From Enhydrobacter sp. (GTDB lineage Bacteria > Pseudomonadota > Alphaproteobacteria > Reyranellales > Reyranellaceae): a stretch of 64,000 nt of DNA. The position numbers and the translations under genes are program-made. Below are positions 34,922 to 43,293 of this stretch, in pieces. The notes under the pieces are model-generated. The model was not told the origin of the DNA. It saw only the letters and a list, made by a program, of their open reading frames with translations, and did not search any database. Every line of letters starts with the position of its first letter. The stretch's first letter is position 1. Location of the stretch: NCBI GenBank assembly GCA_026126105.1, contig JAHCJV010000015.1:1-64000 (forward strand), read 5' to 3'.

Positions 34922-35398
34922 ATGTCTCTCTTCGCGACGGTCTTCTACGACTGGTCCCGCGTCGTTGCCGGTTATCTCAGCTGGGCGGCTCCCCTCGCCG
35001 TACGGATCGTTGTCGGCTGGGTCTTCCTGTGGACCGGCTGGCAGAAGCTGCACTTCCTGCCGCAAATGATCGAAAACTTCCGATCGTGGGGAATTCCCGC
35101 GCCTGAGATTCTGACGCCGTTCGTATCAGGCGTCGAGTTCGTCGGCGGGCTGCTGCTGCTGATCGGTTTGCTGACCCGGTTCATTTCGGTGCCGATGATG
35201 ATCATCATGATCGTCGCGATCGTCTCCGCCAAGTGGGGCGATGTCGATTCGCTGCAGACCCTGCTCGGCTTCGAGGAGGTCTCCTACCTCGTGATGTTCG
35301 CCTGGCTTGGCATCGCCGGGCCGGGGCCGGTCTCGCTCGACCATCTCATCCTGAAGAGGCTGCGTCCCAACCGTCCGCCGTCGGACTACGGCGCGTAG
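34922..35398 (+). CDS. DoxX family membrane protein (BufD-like position)
   Basis: A 158-residue protein with four hydrophobic segments in the DoxX pattern: [61 protein letters not shown] and [24 protein letters not shown]. DoxX proteins are inner-membrane proteins found in redox and metal-stress operons, including many bufferin operons. Here it follows the bufferin-like gene after 65 bases and is likely in the same SigF-controlled unit. A start ATG at 34922 gives the standard length. Confidence 0.87.
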   Translation: MSLFATVFYDWSRVVAGYLSWAAPLAVRIVVGWVFLWTGWQKLHFLPQMIENFRSWGIPAPEILTPFVSGVEFVGGLLLLIGLLTRFISVPMMIIMIVAIVSAKWGDVDSLQTLLGFEEVSYLVMFAWLGIAGPGPVSLDHLILKRLRPNRPPSDYGA

Positions 35399-35457
35399 TT
35401 CGATCCCGGGCGAGATCGCCCGATCATGCGGTTCCGACCGCTCGCTCAGGAGGACGC

Positions 35458-35808
35458 ATGAAGACTCATCGCATCTATTCAGCCAGCGTCGCGAGTGTGT
35501 ATCCCCTCTACGTCGCCAAAGCAGAACGAAAGGGACGCACGAAGGCAGAGGTCGATGAAGTCATCTGTTGGCTCACGGGGCACACCCAGAAAACGCTCGA
35601 TGATCAGTTGGCGAAGAACACAAGCTTTCAGGATTTCTTCGCGCAAGCGCCGCGTATGAATCCCTCGCGATCGCTGATTACAGGTCTGATCTGCGGCGTC
35701 CGCGTGGAAAACATCCAAGAACCCACCATGCGGGAAATCCGCTACCTGGACAAATTGATCGACGAGCTGGCAAAGGGTCGAGCGATGGAGAAAGTCCTGC
35801 GGAAATAG
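35458..35808 (+). CDS. DUF2200 family protein
   Basis: A 116-residue protein that closely matches DUF2200: [37 protein letters not shown], then [25 protein letters not shown] and [24 protein letters not shown]. Function unknown; it is cytoplasmic with no membrane segment. AGGAGG lies five bases from the ATG. It follows doxX by 59 bases, so it may be co-transcribed. It is known from scattered bacteria and often appears mobile. Confidence 0.88.
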   Translation: MKTHRIYSASVASVYPLYVAKAERKGRTKAEVDEVICWLTGHTQKTLDDQLAKNTSFQDFFAQAPRMNPSRSLITGLICGVRVENIQEPTMREIRYLDKLIDELAKGRAMEKVLRK

Positions 35809-35867
35809 CCGCGCTCGTGGTTCTCGCGAATGGTCGAGACGATGGAATTCAAACTGACCTATTCACA

Positions 35868-36860
35868 CTAGATGTTTAGTCCCGGCATTTGCTGGAGCGG
35901 ATTGAAGGTGAATCGTTCGGGCTCTTTCGTCCAGATTTTGCAGATGTATTCGTAGGGCGTAAGCCCTTTGAGAGTCTTGAGGCGCCTAGCGAAGTTGTAG
36001 GCGCTGACAAAATCGGCGAGATGGACGTGAAGCTCGTCGTGGGTTTCGTAGTGGAAGCGGTGGACGGTAGCTTCCTTGATGGTCCGATTCATGCGCTCGA
36101 CCTGGCCGTTGGTCCAAGGATGCTTGGGCTTGGTCAGGCGGTGATCGATGTCATTCTTGGCGCAGGCGTATTCGAAGGCGTGTGCCCGGAAGCGCTCACC
36201 CTTGGCCATAGCCTCTTTGATCTCAGCGACGCCAGAACCTCCTCTGCCAGGGGTCGTGAAGTGGATGCCGTTGTCGGTGAGAATGGTATGGATCTTGTAG
36301 GGCACCGCCGCGATGAGATGCAGAAGGAAGTCGGCAGCGATTCTGGTCGTTGCCTTCTCGTGCAGCTCGACAAAGGCGAACTTCGATGTTCGATCGATAG
36401 CAACGAAGAGATGCAGCTTACCCTGTTCGGTGCGCACTTCGGCGATATCGATGTGGAAGTAGCCGATCGGATAGGTCTTGAACTTGCGCTTGATGCCCTT
36501 GCCGTCCTCGACGTCCGGCAGTCGTGAGATGCCATGCCGCTGCAGGCAGCGGTGCAACGACGAGCGCGTCAGGTGTGGGATCGTCGCCTGAAGAGCATAC
36601 AGGCAATCATCGAGTGGCAGCAGCGTGTGCTTGCGGAATGCAACGATGATGGCCTCGTCGCCGATCGATAGTGACGTAGACTTCGGGTCCCTGGGGCCGG
36701 TCGGCAAATCGGCCGTGGCGCTGCGATTCTTCCACTTGGCGACGGTCTTCTGATTGATGCCGTAGCGCCTGGCCAACGCTCTCAGGCTCTCTTGACTATG
36801 TTGTATCGCTCGACGGACCGCCTCTGTCGTCGTGGCGCAGCCGTGGAGAACCTGGCCCAT
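35868..36860 (-). CDS. IS481-family transposase
   Basis: A 330-residue DDE transposase of the IS481 family: N-terminal helix-turn-helix (EAVRRAIQHSQESLRALARRYGINQKTVAKW, about 10-42), then a retroviral-integrase-type core with D in YFHIDIAEV, D in TILTDNGIHF and E in NGQVERMNRTIKEA. The frame is intact. AAGGA lies before ATG 36860 (MGQVLHG); an upstream ATG at 36875 adds five residues. The TAG stop (35868-35870) lies at or outside the left end of the element, that is, it is supplied by the insertion site. Confidence 0.92.
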   Translation of the reverse strand: MGQVLHGCATTTEAVRRAIQHSQESLRALARRYGINQKTVAKWKNRSATADLPTGPRDPKSTSLSIGDEAIIVAFRKHTLLPLDDCLYALQATIPHLTRSSLHRCLQRHGISRLPDVEDGKGIKRKFKTYPIGYFHIDIAEVRTEQGKLHLFVAIDRTSKFAFVELHEKATTRIAADFLLHLIAAVPYKIHTILTDNGIHFTTPGRGGSGVAEIKEAMAKGERFRAHAFEYACAKNDIDHRLTKPKHPWTNGQVERMNRTIKEATVHRFHYETHDELHVHLADFVSAYNFARRLKTLKGLTPYEYICKIWTKEPERFTFNPLQQMPGLNI

Positions 36861-36918
36861 AGTGCATCCTTCCATTCCTTGGAAAACAATGCACCATCAA
36901 ACCTTGGGATCAAACATC
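35871..36918 (-). mobile_element. IS481-family insertion sequence between pcm and the SigF/bufferin block
   Basis: About 1.05 kb. Imperfect terminal inverted repeats read inward as GATGTTTAGTCCCGG (left, from 35871) and GATGTTTGATCCCAAGG (right, from 36918). If the ends are at TGT (35873 and 36916) the element starts with the TGT usual for the family. Left flank ACTAGA fits the NCTAGN target of IS481, but the right flank (TCCTAA) does not match it; the only short duplication is CTA at 35868-35870 and 36919-36921. Single complete transposase inside, so possibly still active. Confidence 0.8.
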
Positions 36919-37566
36919 CTAACCCTGACCCAATACCGGCAGCGCTCCGGGAATCAGCGGAACGAACCGGACCGGCATCAGCGTGTCGCGCTGCAGCCCC
37001 CGTTCGCTCTTCACGATGCGCTCGACCACCTGGGCGGTCGGATCGCGGCCGACCGGCACGATGAGTATTCCGCCGACGGCGAGCTGATCTATCAGCGCTT
37101 GCGGCCGCTCCTCCGCCGCGGCCGTCACGATGATGCGGTCGAACGGCGCCTGGGCCGGCCACCCCTTGCTGCCGTCGCCCACGTCGCACACCACGTTGTA
37201 GATGCCGAGGTTCAGGAGGAGACGCTCGGCCTCCTTCGACAACGGCTTGAAGCGCTCGATCGAATAGACCCGCCGCGCCAGCTTGGCGAGCACCGCGGCC
37301 TGGTAACCTGAGCCAGTGCCGATCTCGAGCACCTTCATACGGGGGCCAACTCGAAGCGCCTCGGTCATCGCCGCCACGACAAGCGGTTGGCTGATGGTCT
37401 GTCCGAACGAAATTGGCAGCGCGGTATTCTCCCACGCGCGCTCGGCGAACGGCGCGGACACGAAGCGCTCGCGGTCTACGGCACCGATCGCGGCGAGCAC
37501 GTTCTCGTCGGCTATCCCGGACTGCCGGAGCTCGGCGATCAGGCGCTGCATGGCGAGACCGTTCAT
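36919..37566 (-). CDS. pcm: Protein-L-isoaspartate O-methyltransferase
   Basis: A 215-residue repair methyltransferase acting on isoaspartyl residues of aged proteins. The conserved DRERFV...WENTALPISFGQTISQPLVVAAMTEAL stretch, the SAM site VLEIGTGSGYQAAVLAKLA and the C-terminal PVRFVPLIPG are all present. It overlaps nothing but is 17 bases from surE, as usual. Its TAG stop (36919-36921) directly touches the inserted IS481-type element, so the last codons might have been altered by the insertion, although the family-conserved end is intact. Confidence 0.94.
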   Translation of the reverse strand: MNGLAMQRLIAELRQSGIADENVLAAIGAVDRERFVSAPFAERAWENTALPISFGQTISQPLVVAAMTEALRVGPRMKVLEIGTGSGYQAAVLAKLARRVYSIERFKPLSKEAERLLLNLGIYNVVCDVGDGSKGWPAQAPFDRIIVTAAAEERPQALIDQLAVGGILIVPVGRDPTAQVVERIVKSERGLQRDTLMPVRFVPLIPGALPVLGQG

Positions 37567-37583
37567 CGCGCTTGACCGCCCGC

Positions 37584-38366
37584 TCAGGCCGACTCGAATT
37601 GCGCCGTGAGCTTGCGGCGCGTCGCCTCGTGGGTGAGGTCGAGATGCAGCGGAGTCACCGAGATCCAGCCGTGACGAACCGCAAACAGGTCGCTTTCCTC
37701 GTCGACCTCGTGCTCGCCCGGCGTATAGCCGATCCAGTAATAGGCCCCGCCGCGCGGATCAGTGCGTTCGATAATGGTGCCGCCGAAGCCGCGCACACCC
37801 TGGCGCGTCACCCGGATGCCCTTGACCGAGGCCGTGACCACGTCCGGAAAGTTGACGTTGACGAAGATGTTGCGCGGCCAGTCCATCGCCAGGACGTTGC
37901 GCGCTACTTCGGCGCCGTGAGCCGTCGCCGTGCCCCATTTCACCGGATGCGGATGGGTAAAGGCCTGGCTGAAGGCGATCGAGGGAATACCGAGCAGGCA
38001 ACCTTCCATCGCCCCGGCTATGGTGCCTGAATAGGTCACGTCGTCGGCCATGTTGGTGCCGCGGTTCACTCCCGACAGGACGATGTCGGGCTTGCGGTCC
38101 TTGAGCAGGTGCTTGACGGCAAACAGCACGCAATCTGTCGGTGTGCCCTCGATGGCGAACTTGGTCTCGTTGATCTGGCGTGCCCGGATTGGCCGAGAGA
38201 TCGAGAGGGAGTGGCCAGCGCCGCTCTGATTGAATTCCGGAGACACAACCCACACATCGCTCGACAGCTGGGTCGCGATCTCGACCAGCGCCTCCAGCCC
38301 CGGTGCATGGATGCCGTCGTCGTTTGTGACAAGAATGCGCGTGCGCGAGAGCTCGGGAAGCTTCAC
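37584..38366 (-). CDS. surE: 5'-nucleotidase SurE
   Basis: A 260-residue SurE phosphatase that removes phosphate from nucleoside monophosphates and short polyphosphates. The N-terminal [17 protein letters not shown] carries the metal-binding Asp pair; [18 protein letters not shown] has the conserved Ser/Asn; [11 protein letters not shown] and [26 protein letters not shown] complete the active site. GTG start overlaps the serS stop (GTGA). Standard member of the serS-surE-pcm-nlpD series. Confidence 0.95.
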   Translation of the reverse strand: MKLPELSRTRILVTNDDGIHAPGLEALVEIATQLSSDVWVVSPEFNQSGAGHSLSISRPIRARQINETKFAIEGTPTDCVLFAVKHLLKDRKPDIVLSGVNRGTNMADDVTYSGTIAGAMEGCLLGIPSIAFSQAFTHPHPVKWGTATAHGAEVARNVLAMDWPRNIFVNVNFPDVVTASVKGIRVTRQGVRGFGGTIIERTDPRGGAYYWIGYTPGEHEVDEESDLFAVRHGWISVTPLHLDLTHEATRRKLTAQFESA

Positions 38367-39652
38367 TTTGCCTTCGCCGGTCCGGGTATCGTTTCGAGCC
38401 CGCCCATGTAGGGGCGCAAGGCCTCAGGCACGCTCACGGAGCCGTCCTCGTTCTGGTAATTCTCCAGTACCGCGACCAGAGTACGGCCAACAGCGAGTCC
38501 GGAGCCGTTGAGCGTGTGCACGAAGCGCGTTCCCTTGCCCTCTTTGGGCCGAAAGCGCGCGCCCATGCGGCGGGCCTGGAATTCCCCGCAGTTCGAGCAG
38601 CTCGAAATCTCACGATAGGCGTTCTGGCCGGGCAGCCAGACCTCGATGTCGAAGGTCTTGCGCGCAGCCGGGCCCATGTCGCCGCCGCACAAGAGGATGG
38701 TACGGAACGGTAGCCCGAGGCGCTTCAGCACCTCCTCCGCACGTGCCGTCATCCGCTTGTGCTCCTCGTCCGATTGCTCGGGCGTCGTGATCGACACCAG
38801 CTCGACCTTGGGGAACTGATGCTGGCGGATCATGCCGCGCGTATCCTTGCCGGCCGCCCCCGCTTCGGAGCGGAAGCAAGGAGTCCAAGCCGTGTAGCGC
38901 AGCGGCAAAGCCCTCTCATCCACCACCGTGTCGTTTACCAGATTAGTGAGCGGCAGTTCGGCCGTCGGGATCAGCCAGAAGCCGTTGTCGGTATGGAACA
39001 TGTCCTCGGCGAAGCGCGGCAGCTGGCCAACGCCGTAAGCCGCGTTGTCACGTACCAGGAGCGGCGGGTTGACCTCGGTGTAGCCGCCCTCCTCCGACGT
39101 GTGCAGGTCGAGCATGAACTGCGCGATCGCCCGCTCGAGCTTGGCGAGCCTGCCCTTGAGCACGACGAAGCGCGCACCGGACATCTTGCTCGCAGCGGTG
39201 AAGTCCATTTCGCCGGTCGCCTCCCCGAGCGCGACATGGTCCTTGGCCGGGAAGGCAAAGTTGCGCTGGCTGCCGACCCGGCGGATCTCGACATTGCCGG
39301 TCTCGTCGTTTCCCTCGGGCACGTCGTCAAACGGCAGATTCGGGAGCACTTCGAGGCGCCGGGTCAACTCGGCATCCAGTTCAGCCGCCAATGCCGCGCC
39401 GGTCTTCAGTGACTCTTCGAGGGCGGCGACTTCAGCCATGAGCGCATCGGCCGGTTCACCCTTGTGCTTGGCGATGCCAATATGCTGGCTGAGCGCTTTG
39501 CGCCTGCTCTGGATGCCCTCGCTTTCCGAGATCGCCGCACGGCGGCGCCTGTCGACCTCGAGCAGTTCCGCCGACAGCGGCGCAAGGTTGCGCTTCTTGA
39601 GCCCTGCATCGAAGGCAGCCGGGTTTTCGCGAATGGTTCTGATGTCGTGCAT
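38363..39652 (-). CDS. serS: Seryl-tRNA synthetase
   Basis: A 429-residue class II synthetase that charges tRNA-Ser. The N-terminal coiled-coil arm spans about 25-105; motif 2 is [28 protein letters not shown]; motif 3 is [20 protein letters not shown] near the C-terminus. [16 protein letters not shown] is the usual serine-site segment. The start ATG lies two bases from the tatC stop, and the stop overlaps surE, so it is embedded in one long operon. Confidence 0.96.
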   Translation of the reverse strand: MHDIRTIRENPAAFDAGLKKRNLAPLSAELLEVDRRRRAAISESEGIQSRRKALSQHIGIAKHKGEPADALMAEVAALEESLKTGAALAAELDAELTRRLEVLPNLPFDDVPEGNDETGNVEIRRVGSQRNFAFPAKDHVALGEATGEMDFTAASKMSGARFVVLKGRLAKLERAIAQFMLDLHTSEEGGYTEVNPPLLVRDNAAYGVGQLPRFAEDMFHTDNGFWLIPTAELPLTNLVNDTVVDERALPLRYTAWTPCFRSEAGAAGKDTRGMIRQHQFPKVELVSITTPEQSDEEHKRMTARAEEVLKRLGLPFRTILLCGGDMGPAARKTFDIEVWLPGQNAYREISSCSNCGEFQARRMGARFRPKEGKGTRFVHTLNGSGLAVGRTLVAVLENYQNEDGSVSVPEALRPYMGGLETIPGPAKAK

Positions 39653-39654
39653 GA

Positions 39655-40449
39655 CTAGGCGCCGGCGGCTTCGTCGGCCTTCTTTTCCTCTTCCTCGCGC
39701 TTCTTCTCGATCCACGAACCAACGATGATGCTGATCTCGTAGAAGGCCATCAGCGGAACCGCGAGCGCAATCTGACTGATCACATCGGGAGGCGCCAGAA
39801 CGGCCGCGATGACGAAACAGATGACGATGGCATAGCGCCGCTTCTCGCGCAGGCCCTGGGACGACGCGATGCCGACCCTGATCAGCAGGATCAGCAGCAC
39901 CGGCATTTCAAAGGCGAAACCGAAGGCGAAGACCAGCTGCAGAATACGCTCGAGATAGTCCGACGAACGCAGAGTCTTCTCGATGTCGGGCGGCGCGTAC
40001 TGCGTGAGCATGAAATTGATCACGTAGGGCAGCACAACATAATACATGATCGCGCAACCGGCATAGAACATGAACGGCGTGGCGACGAGGAAGGGCAGGA
40101 AGGCGCGCTTCTCCTGGCGATAGAGGCCGGGCGCCACGAATAGCCAGATCTGCACCGCGATCAGCGGGAAGCCCACGATGAGCGATACGAACGCCGACAG
40201 TTTTACCGTAACGAAGAAGAATTCGAAGATGTCGAGGACGATGACCTTGTAGCCGTCGGCGAGCGCGGGCTGGATCAGAAACGAGAAGATCGGTTTGGCG
40301 AAATAGAAGGTGACGAAGAAAACCGCAAAGAAACTGACCAAGGCATAGATCATCCGTTTGCGCAACTCGATCAGGTGATCGAGCAGCGGCATCGGCTTGT
40401 CGTCTTCGGGTCCGTCGTGCGCTTGGGTCAAGGCAATCTTCGCGTCCAT
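39655..40449 (-). CDS. tatC: Sec-independent protein translocase subunit TatC
   Basis: A 264-residue six-span membrane protein that recognises twin-arginine signal peptides. The N-terminal [19 protein letters not shown] carries the conserved Glu of the signal-binding site; [25 protein letters not shown] and the late [30 protein letters not shown] are family hallmarks. The C-terminal tail is rich in Glu and Lys. ATG 40447-40449 is chosen; a TTG at 40482 would add eleven residues. Together with tatA and tatB it forms a full Tat exporter. Confidence 0.95.
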   Translation of the reverse strand: MDAKIALTQAHDGPEDDKPMPLLDHLIELRKRMIYALVSFFAVFFVTFYFAKPIFSFLIQPALADGYKVIVLDIFEFFFVTVKLSAFVSLIVGFPLIAVQIWLFVAPGLYRQEKRAFLPFLVATPFMFYAGCAIMYYVVLPYVINFMLTQYAPPDIEKTLRSSDYLERILQLVFAFGFAFEMPVLLILLIRVGIASSQGLREKRRYAIVICFVIAAVLAPPDVISQIALAVPLMAFYEISIIVGSWIEKKREEEEKKADEAAGA

Positions 40450-40500
40450 CAGTGGCGCGTTATGCCGCCCTTTGGCCGGCAATTCAAAGCGCTAATTCGC

Positions 40501-40998
40501 CTACTCGGCAGCTGCCTTGGCGGGTTTGTTCTCGCCGGGCGGGTCAACCGGCTCCTCGACGTGCTTTTCGACAGACGCCGATATGGCGGCCTCTGTCGCC
40601 AAGGGAGGTGCCGCTTCTGACACAGCTGTCGGTTCAGCCGCGATCTGCGGCGCCGATTCGGGCGAGGCAATCGGGCTGTCGAAAGTCGACTTGGCCTCCG
40701 CCCAGGCCTTGTCACCCTCCGCGATGCCTTCCTGGATGTGCTGCTTGATCTGCTTGGTCGGATCGAGTGACTGCAGATCCAGCCCACCAGCCGTCCCAGT
40801 CAGCTGCTTCTTCACCTCGTCCAGCTCGGACTGGCGCACCATCTCGTCGACGTGGCCACGAAATTCCGACGCCATGCCGCGCATCTGGGACATCCACTTG
40901 CCCCACGACCGCAGGAGCTTTGGCAGTTCCTTCGGCCCGATCACGACGAGAGCCACCATGGCAATCACAAGCAGCTCAGGACTGTCGATGCCAAACAT
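40501..40998 (-). CDS. tatB: Tat translocase subunit TatB
   Basis: A 165-residue protein with an N-terminal membrane helix (MFGIDSPELLVIAMVALVVIGPKELPKLLRSWGKW) including the conserved Glu and Gly-Pro hinge, then an amphipathic helix and a long Ala/Glu/Pro-rich tail. It binds TatC to form the receptor for folded twin-arginine substrates; two binding proteins in this window have such signals. The gene follows tatA after 26 bases and precedes tatC after 51. Confidence 0.93.
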   Translation of the reverse strand: MFGIDSPELLVIAMVALVVIGPKELPKLLRSWGKWMSQMRGMASEFRGHVDEMVRQSELDEVKKQLTGTAGGLDLQSLDPTKQIKQHIQEGIAEGDKAWAEAKSTFDSPIASPESAPQIAAEPTAVSEAAPPLATEAAISASVEKHVEEPVDPPGENKPAKAAAE

Positions 40999-41024
40999 GT
41001 ATCACCGAAGCCCGAGTGTTGTCC

Positions 41025-41285
41025 TCAGACCTTCGCCGTGTTGTCCTGGCGCGCCTGATTCGGCGCGGAAGTAGTGGTCTGGGCAGAGATCGGCTTGGCC
41101 GAATCGCCCGGTTGACCGGCCTCCACCGTATCCTTGTCGGTGCCGTCGCCCGAAACACCCTTCTTGAACGCCGACAAGCCCTTGCCGAAATCACCCATGA
41201 GGGCCGAGATCTTGTTCTTGCCGCCGAACAGTAGCAGCACGACGGCCAGCACGATCAGCCAATGCCAAATGCTGAAGCTACCCAT
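41025..41285 (-). CDS. tatA: Tat translocase subunit TatA
   Basis: An 86-residue protein with one membrane helix ([22 protein letters not shown]) and the FG hinge followed by the amphipathic helix [21 protein letters not shown], the standard TatA pattern. Many copies form the translocation pore. The polar tail is of normal length. It begins 116 bases after scpB in the same direction. Confidence 0.93.
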   Translation of the reverse strand: MGSFSIWHWLIVLAVVLLLFGGKNKISALMGDFGKGLSAFKKGVSGDGTDKDTVEAGQPGDSAKPISAQTTTSAPNQARQDNTAKV

Positions 41286-41401
41286 GTGATCGCTCCTGAA
41301 AAAAACGTGATCCCGATGCCTGATTATGGCACCCGGCACAAACACCCGGCAACCTGCCGATCAAGGTCTTATTGCGGCTCCACGACGCGGATCAGCAGAA
41401 G

Positions 41402-42421
41402 CTAAGGCCTCCGCTCATCGACGGCGAGCGGATCGACGCTTTCGTCTTCCGTGGGCTCAAGCGGCAGGTCGGGCTCCTCAGGACGGAATATGGGGGGCTG
41501 CGCACGCGGGTCCAAGAGGCCCGCGGCCCGCAATTCTTCGTGTCCTGGCAGGTCGTCGAGCGATGACAGGCCGAAATGCTCGAGAAAGAAATCGCTCGTG
41601 CCCCAAGTTACCGGCTTGCCCGGCGCGCGGCGGCGCCCCATGGGCCTGATCCAGTTCTGCTCGAACAGGAGGTCGAGTGTGCCCTTGCTCAAGCCGACAC
41701 CGCGCACCTGCTCGATCTCTGCCCGGGTCACCGGCTGGTGAAAGGCGATGATCGCCAGCGTCTCGACCGACGCACGCGACAGCTTGCGGGTTACCGGCCG
41801 CTCGATCTTGAGCTTCTGAGAAAGATCAGGTGCCGTGCGGAAAGCATACCCCCCTGCCACCTTCACCAGATTGATGCCCCGATGGGCGTAGAGCTCGGCC
41901 AAGTCGGCCAGCAGACGCGGGAGATCGGCGTCGTCAGGCAGGCGGTCCCCAAGCGCCTTATCGTCGAGCGCCTGGGTGCCGGCAAACAACAAGGCCTCGA
42001 GCAGGCGCAGATGCTGGACGTGATCGGGTGACGAAGCGTCCGTGATGCGAGGCTGAGAAGCCGTTACGACCGTCGTCACCGTCTCCACCGCCTCGGCAAC
42101 GACCACTTCTATCTCTTCCTCTTGCTTGTCCACATCGGAGGAGCTGGGGTCATCGCCCTGTGCAGCCATGTGCTCGGTTTCCTCCCTTTCCGCATCCTGG
42201 TCGGATCCAGAGGAATCGTAATCATAATGGTCATCCTTGCCGGCGAGGTCAGCTTCATCGTCGTCGTGATCCGGATCGCCTGCCGGTACACCCTCTGCTG
42301 CACCCTCAACCTGGAATTTTTCCTTGGCCGCCAGACGTTCTTGAGAAGCAGCATCGACCGTCGCAGGCTCTTCGACATCCTCTGTGCGAGGGGGTTCCCC
42401 TGCTGACAATATTGACGTCAC
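41402..42421 (-). CDS. scpB: Segregation and condensation protein B with a long acidic N-terminal extension
   Basis: ScpB forms the SMC-ScpA-ScpB condensin that compacts and separates chromosomes. The folded part with two winged helices begins near residue 135 (HLRLLEALLFAGTQALDDKAL) and includes RKLSRASVETLAIIAFHQPVTRAEIEQVRGVG and DLLFEQNWIRPMGRRRAPGKPVTWGTSDFFLEHFGL. Residues 1-130 are strongly acidic (DHDDDEAD, DDHYDYDSS, EEEIEVVV) and likely disordered, making the 339-residue protein much longer than most ScpB. GTG start overlaps the scpA stop. The extension is unusual; a start further in is possible. Confidence 0.92.
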   Translation of the reverse strand: MTSILSAGEPPRTEDVEEPATVDAASQERLAAKEKFQVEGAAEGVPAGDPDHDDDEADLAGKDDHYDYDSSGSDQDAEREETEHMAAQGDDPSSSDVDKQEEEIEVVVAEAVETVTTVVTASQPRITDASSPDHVQHLRLLEALLFAGTQALDDKALGDRLPDDADLPRLLADLAELYAHRGINLVKVAGGYAFRTAPDLSQKLKIERPVTRKLSRASVETLAIIAFHQPVTRAEIEQVRGVGLSKGTLDLLFEQNWIRPMGRRRAPGKPVTWGTSDFFLEHFGLSSLDDLPGHEELRAAGLLDPRAQPPIFRPEEPDLPLEPTEDESVDPLAVDERRP

Positions 42422-43239
42422 CGCGGTTCGCTCCGTTTACGCAAGTGGATGGGACCGAATCGTTCAGTCTGGCGTAGTTCGATCTGGCCGTCCTTGGCGA
42501 GTTGGAGCCCTGCCACGAAGGTCGAGGCGATGGCCGAGCGCCGCTTCGTCGGATCGGTTAGACCGGCCGGGAGAAACGCCTCCAGCGTCTGCCAGTCGAT
42601 CGCGATGCCGAGCATCCGGCCCAGCCGCTCCGCCGCCTCCTCGACCGAGAAGAACTGCATCGGTGCGATCTGATAGGTATCGGCATCCTTGGGACGGACC
42701 TGATGGCCGTACGCTTGCAGCAGATCGTAGAGCTTTACGTCCCAGACGGTACGGCGCACCACGACGACGCCTTCGGGCTGGCCGCGGGCGAAGATGTCCT
42801 TTCCGAGCTGAGGACGGGCCATCAGGCGCGCGCCCGCTTCTTGCATGGCCTCGAGGCGCCGAAGCTGCCATTGCAACGCGTCGGCCATTTCTTGGCCGGA
42901 TGGCTCTTCGCCGGCCGGAGGCTCGGGCAGCAGCAGGCGCGATTTCAGGTAAGCGAGCCATGCCGCCATCACGAGATAATCGGCCGCCAGTTCGAGCCGT
43001 ATCCGACGTGCCTGGGCGACGTACGAGAGGTACTGGTCAACCAGAGCGACCATCGAAATGCGGCGCAGATCGACCTTCTGATCGCGGGCGAGTGCCAGCA
43101 GCAGGTCGAGCGGGCCCTCGAAGCCTTCTAGGTTGACGATCAACTCACCTTCGCCCGGCGCGATTACGTCGAGTCCACTCGACGCAAACGAGTCGGCGGT
43201 GAAACCGTCACTGGAGGGAGGTGCGGCTGGTTCGCTCAT
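42418..43239 (-). CDS. scpA: Segregation and condensation protein A
   Basis: A 273-residue kleisin that bridges the SMC heads. The N-terminal kleisin segment FEGPLDLLLALARDQKVDLRRISMVALVDQYL is clear, followed by LAADYLVMAAWLAYLKSRLLLP, and the C-terminal winged helix ends in KDGQIELRQTERFGPIHLR. It is co-translated with scpB through a 4-base overlap and lies 54 bases from nagZ. The ATG at 43237-43239 gives the family length. Confidence 0.94.
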   Translation of the reverse strand: MSEPAAPPSSDGFTADSFASSGLDVIAPGEGELIVNLEGFEGPLDLLLALARDQKVDLRRISMVALVDQYLSYVAQARRIRLELAADYLVMAAWLAYLKSRLLLPEPPAGEEPSGQEMADALQWQLRRLEAMQEAGARLMARPQLGKDIFARGQPEGVVVVRRTVWDVKLYDLLQAYGHQVRPKDADTYQIAPMQFFSVEEAAERLGRMLGIAIDWQTLEAFLPAGLTDPTKRRSAIASTFVAGLQLAKDGQIELRQTERFGPIHLRKRSEPR

Positions 43240-43293
43240 GCAGCTTTGGTGTAGTCCAGCCGGAGCGCCTGCCGCCACTGGATTTGACCCGCC

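Noticed and set aside
35867..36922. Six-base NCTAGN target duplication for the IS481-type element
   Set aside because: The left flank ACTAGA fits but the right flank TCCTAA does not; only CTA is shared.
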